Part shown: in pieces, positions 33,392 to 36,090 of the stretch | Position numbering within the stretch: position 1 is the stretch's first letter | Layout: each line of letters starts with the position of its first letter | Source of the DNA: a virus | Reading direction: 5' to 3' (one strand) | DNA: 36,090 bases | IMG/VR virus record: IMGVR_UViG_3300047300_000907 | Location: 1 to 36,090 of that record | Made by a program: the position numbers and the translations under genes | The notes under the pieces: model-generated | Told to the model about the DNA's origin: nothing | What the model saw: only the letters and a program-made list of their open reading frames with translations | The model's database searches: none

Positions 33392-34896
33392 TGATTGATG
33401 GTGTTTTGGATGCTGTGATTGCTGATTTGCGTTTGAGGTCTAAGAAGCTGGAGTATTTAACTAATCCTGCTTTGTGGGCTGAGGAGGTGTTGGGGAAGCG
33501 GTTGTGGTCGAAGCAGCGTGAGATTGCTGAGTCGGTTGTTAATAATTCGCATACTGCGGTGGTGTCGTGTAATGGTGCTGGTAAGTCTGGGCTTGCCGGC
33601 ATTTTGGCTGTTTGGTGGGTTGCTGTGCATGACCCTCGTGATGTGGCTGTGATTTGTTCTGCTCCTACTTATATTCAGATTGCGCGTGTTTTGTTTAAGG
33701 AGATTCAGGATAATGTGCGTTTGGCGCGTGAGCATGGGCATGTGTTGCCGGGGTATGTTACGCAGTCGCAGGAGTGGAAGTTGGAGGATGGCACTGTTAT
33801 GGCTTGGGGTCGTAGGCCTGCGGATAAGGATATTGTTTCTGCGTTCCAAGGTATTCACCGTAGGTATGTGATGGTGGTTTTGGATGAGGCTGGTGGTATT
33901 CCTGAGGATTTGTATACTGCTACTGAGGCTGTTACGAATACTGAGGGTGCTCGTGTTTTGGCGATTGGTAACCCTGACTCTCGTGGCACTCCGTTTCATC
34001 GTATTTTTAAGGATGACCCGACTTGGCATAAGATTAAAATTTCGGCGTTTGATACACCGAATTTTACGGATGAGGTTGTGCCTGACGAGTTGAGGCCTTT
34101 GCTGATTCAACCTTCTTGGGTTGAGCGTCAAAAAATTTCGTGGGGTGAGGATTCTGCACGCTATAAGTCTAAAATTTTGGCTGAGTTTCCTGATGAGGCG
34201 GATAATACTTTTTTCTCGCAGAACGCTATTGATTCGGCTATTGATTGTGACATTGTGGATGATATGGAGAATCGTGCAGTGTTGGGTGTGGATGTGGCGC
34301 GTTTTGGTGAGGATGATTCGGTTGTTTATATTAATCGTGGTGGGCGTTGTCGTAGGCTAGATTCGTGGTCTAAGGCTACTGCTATTGAGTCTGCGAATCG
34401 TGTGCACAGGTTGGCGATTGAACATGCAGTGTCTGAGGTTCGTGTGGATGCTGCAGGTTTGGGTGGTCCTGTTGTGGATTTGTTGGTGAATTTGGCTGAT
34501 GGAAAATATTTGGTTATTTCTATGTTGGGTTCGGCTGCTTCGCCTGATAACACTAGGTGGATTAATGCTCGTGCAGCTAATTATGATAATTTGCGTGATG
34601 GCATGTTGAATGGTGTTTTTGATATTGACCCTGAGGATAAGGTGTTGATTGATGAAATGTTGATGATACAATATCGTTTTAGTCAGAAGGGTGCTATTCA
34701 GATTGAGTCTAAGGATGATATGCGTTCGCGTGGCGTGAAGTCTCCTGACTCTTTGGATGCTCTTGTTTATGCTGCTGCTGATTTGTCGAATGTGGTTGGT
34801 GGTAAGTTTGTGGACCGTCAGCCGGGTGAGATTGTTGGCTTTGATACTGCCATGTTGGATTCTAAGTTTCCGTTTTATTCTGAGTGGCGGTGGTAG
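33391..34896 (+). CDS. terL: Terminase large subunit
   Basis: 501 residues, ATPase plus nuclease that pumps DNA into the prohead. Walker A SCNGAGKS (59-66), Walker B YVMVVLDEA with D165/E166, then GNPDSRGTPFH as coupling motif. The RNase H-like nuclease starts at VLGVDVARFGEDDS (D301), continues with VRVDAAGLGGPVVDLL and ends with SPDSLDALVYA. The start is GTG in a TAGTG overlap. The sequence is strikingly G/T-rich on the coding strand, unlike the A/C-rich tail genes on the same strand. Confidence 0.95.
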   Translation: MIDGVLDAVIADLRLRSKKLEYLTNPALWAEEVLGKRLWSKQREIAESVVNNSHTAVVSCNGAGKSGLAGILAVWWVAVHDPRDVAVICSAPTYIQIARVLFKEIQDNVRLAREHGHVLPGYVTQSQEWKLEDGTVMAWGRRPADKDIVSAFQGIHRRYVMVVLDEAGGIPEDLYTATEAVTNTEGARVLAIGNPDSRGTPFHRIFKDDPTWHKIKISAFDTPNFTDEVVPDELRPLLIQPSWVERQKISWGEDSARYKSKILAEFPDEADNTFFSQNAIDSAIDCDIVDDMENRAVLGVDVARFGEDDSVVYINRGGRCRRLDSWSKATAIESANRVHRLAIEHAVSEVRVDAAGLGGPVVDLLVNLADGKYLVISMLGSAASPDNTRWINARAANYDNLRDGMLNGVFDIDPEDKVLIDEMLMIQYRFSQKGAIQIESKDDMRSRGVKSPDSLDALVYAAADLSNVVGGKFVDRQPGEIVGFDTAMLDSKFPFYSEWRW

Positions 34897-34915
34897 TTAA
34901 AAATTTTTTTTGTGT

Positions 34916-34924
34916 GATAGAATA
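34916..34924 (+). promoter_or_regulatory. Late-type motif GATAGAATA before the portal gene
   Basis: Third copy of the nine-base motif, ending 28 nt before the portal ATG, in the only gap of the right-hand late operon. Preceded by TGTGTG; no -35 is seen. Confidence 0.5.
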
Positions 34925-34952
34925 GTTTTACACCGATTTTGAGGATTTTTTT

Positions 34953-36090
34953 ATGACTTTTGAGCAAGTTTCTGGTAGTTTTGATTCTGTTGCACAGAAT
35001 GAGTTGTTGGCGGAGTCTTACGCTGCTATGGCTCAGGCTCTTCTTCGCTTTGAGGATGAGGGTTGGACTCGCCTAGAAGGATATACTTCTGAGGCTGGGT
35101 TTAGCTTACAAAATTTGCAGTCAGCTGCGGAGCATATTCGTCAGGTTTCTGAAGCTAATCCTTTGTTGAAGCGTGGTGCTGGTTTGCGCACGAGCTACAT
35201 TTTTGGTCGTGGCGTTTCTTTCACTGAGCAGCCTGCGCGTGTTGTGCGTGCTATTCAGGATATGCAGAATCAGGATGTTTTGTTTTCTGCTGAGGCTCAG
35301 GTCATTAATGAGCGTAGCCATTTCACTGATGGTCAGTTTTTTGTTTTGGGTAATATCGCTTCGAAGAAGTTTCAGCGTATTCCGTTTAATGAGATTACTG
35401 CAGTAGTTACTGACCCTGATGACCCTGAACAGATTCGTTACTATCGCCGGTCTTGGACTCGCATGATTCAGGAGTTGAATAGCCCGAATCCTAAAGCGAT
35501 GGATATGAATGTTTGGTATCCTGCCGACACTTATGAACCTGCTGGTTCGTTTGCTCGTTCAATTCAGGGGCAGCCTGTTGATGCTGGTTCGCGAATGTTT
35601 GCTTCTCGCGTGAATCGTAGGGCGGGCCAGATTTGGGGTGTTCCTGATGCTTTCCCTGCGCTGCCTTGGGCTCATGCATATAATGAGTATTTGAAGGATG
35701 GGTCGCGCATGTTGAAGGCTTTGTCGATGTTTGCTTGGCAGTTGAAGGCGAAGACGAAGACTGGCACGACTGCTGCTGCTGCAGCTATTGCTTCTCCTGC
35801 TAATGCTGGTTCGACTGCTGTTATGGGTAATGACATGGAGTTGTCGTCTTTGCCTCGTTCGGGTTCTGTGAATTTGAATGATGGTCGCCCTTTGGGTTCG
35901 ATGGTTGCTTCTGCTTTGGAAGTTTCGGTTGTGGCTTTGTTGTCTGACCCGGGAACTGCTGGTGCTTATGGAACTGCACAGACTTTGGATGTTCCTACTG
36001 TGAAGGCTATGGAGGCTCGTCAGCATGTTTGGACTTTGTTTTATAAGCGTGTGTTGAAGTTTTTGGGCGCTAACATGGATAAGTTGGAAG
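34953..36090 (+). CDS. Portal protein (cut by the window end)
   Basis: The first 379 residues of a portal protein, without a stop before the window edge. The N-terminal half (LLKRGAGLRTSYIFGRGVSF, then DGQFFVLGN and RIPFNEITAVVTDPDDPEQI) and the segment AGQIWGVPDAFPALPWAHAY followed by NEYLKDGSRMLKALSMFAWQ are typical of actinophage portals, which form the dodecameric DNA gate and connect head and tail. GAGG lies 12 nt upstream of the ATG. Head protease and capsid genes are expected next, outside the window. Confidence 0.88.
   Translation, partial: MTFEQVSGSFDSVAQNELLAESYAAMAQALLRFEDEGWTRLEGYTSEAGFSLQNLQSAAEHIRQVSEANPLLKRGAGLRTSYIFGRGVSFTEQPARVVRAIQDMQNQDVLFSAEAQVINERSHFTDGQFFVLGNIASKKFQRIPFNEITAVVTDPDDPEQIRYYRRSWTRMIQELNSPNPKAMDMNVWYPADTYEPAGSFARSIQGQPVDAGSRMFASRVNRRAGQIWGVPDAFPALPWAHAYNEYLKDGSRMLKALSMFAWQLKAKTKTGTTAAAAAIASPANAGSTAVMGNDMELSSLPRSGSVNLNDGRPLGSMVASALEVSVVALLSDPGTAGAYGTAQTLDVPTVKAMEARQHVWTLFYKRVLKFLGANMDKLE

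Noticed and set aside
33457-34131. 224-residue minus-strand frame opposite terL
   Set aside because: Shadow of the terminase gene, with a biased Arg/Asn/His/Leu composition and no start signal.

Overview
This window is most of the genome of a tailed phage with a long tail (siphovirus-like: 1272-residue tape measure, pair of tail assembly chaperones, several tail-tip proteins). A WhiB-family protein (20106-20624), a flavin-dependent thymidylate synthase ThyX and portal/terminase/minor-tail proteins of actinophage type point to an actinobacterial host. The base composition is much lower in G+C than that of mycobacterial or Streptomyces phages, which fits a low-GC (for example freshwater) actinobacterium; that last step is inference. 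No integrase or repressor is recognisable.

Layout. (1) 1-10292, plus strand: end of a tail gene, terminator, tail assembly chaperones joined by a -1 frameshift, tape measure, four to five tail-tip or fibre proteins with a 47-residue zinc-ribbon protein between them, an M23 peptidase and two small membrane proteins (holin candidates). A bidirectional terminator at 10312-10350 separates this arm from converging genes. (2) 10348-23.2 kb, minus strand: ThyX, FmdB-like and other zinc ribbons, metallophosphoesterase, RuvC-like resolvase, HTH protein, primase-helicase, an RNA cluster (tRNA-Asn, tRNA-Thr and a tRNA-like element), a DUF669-type ssDNA-binding protein, Sak4-like ATPase, RecB/Cas4-like nuclease, WhiB fusion and SNF2-like helicase. 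(3) 23.2-32.05 kb, minus strand: about 30 short genes, mostly unrecognised acidic or zinc-binding proteins plus an ArdA-like antirestriction protein, arranged in short operons with their own promoters. (4) 32.2-36.09 kb, plus strand: small conserved genes, TerS candidate, TerL and a portal gene cut by the window end. If the genome is circular, the missing head genes would lie between the portal (right edge) and the tail gene (left edge).

The most unusual content is in the 24-32 kb regulatory region. At least a dozen promoters share TTGACA, an exact 17-bp spacer and an extended -10 (usually TGnTA...T). Most of those between 26.4 and 30.9 kb have a 16-bp box of two GTTAC/GTAAC-type units 11 bp apart, placed 5, 9-10 or 19-20 bp from the -35. 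One box sits exactly midway between two divergent promoters, and a roughly 320-bp promoter cassette is present twice. Three tRNA-like RNA elements (17993-18069, 29970-30015, 30940-30983) have a T-arm and acceptor stem but no normal anticodon arm, and each lies shortly downstream of the stop codon of a minus-strand gene. One displays a 24-nt all-pyrimidine loop complementary to Shine-Dalgarno sequences. Late genes carry a different signal, GATAGAATA, 28-30 nt before the start codon of the tape measure, holin-candidate and portal genes.

Most genes are translationally packed, with TAATG, ATGA or GTGA overlaps. Strand composition flips sharply at about 32.1 kb (A/C-rich plus strand to the left, G/T-rich to the right), which makes the divergent region there an origin candidate.
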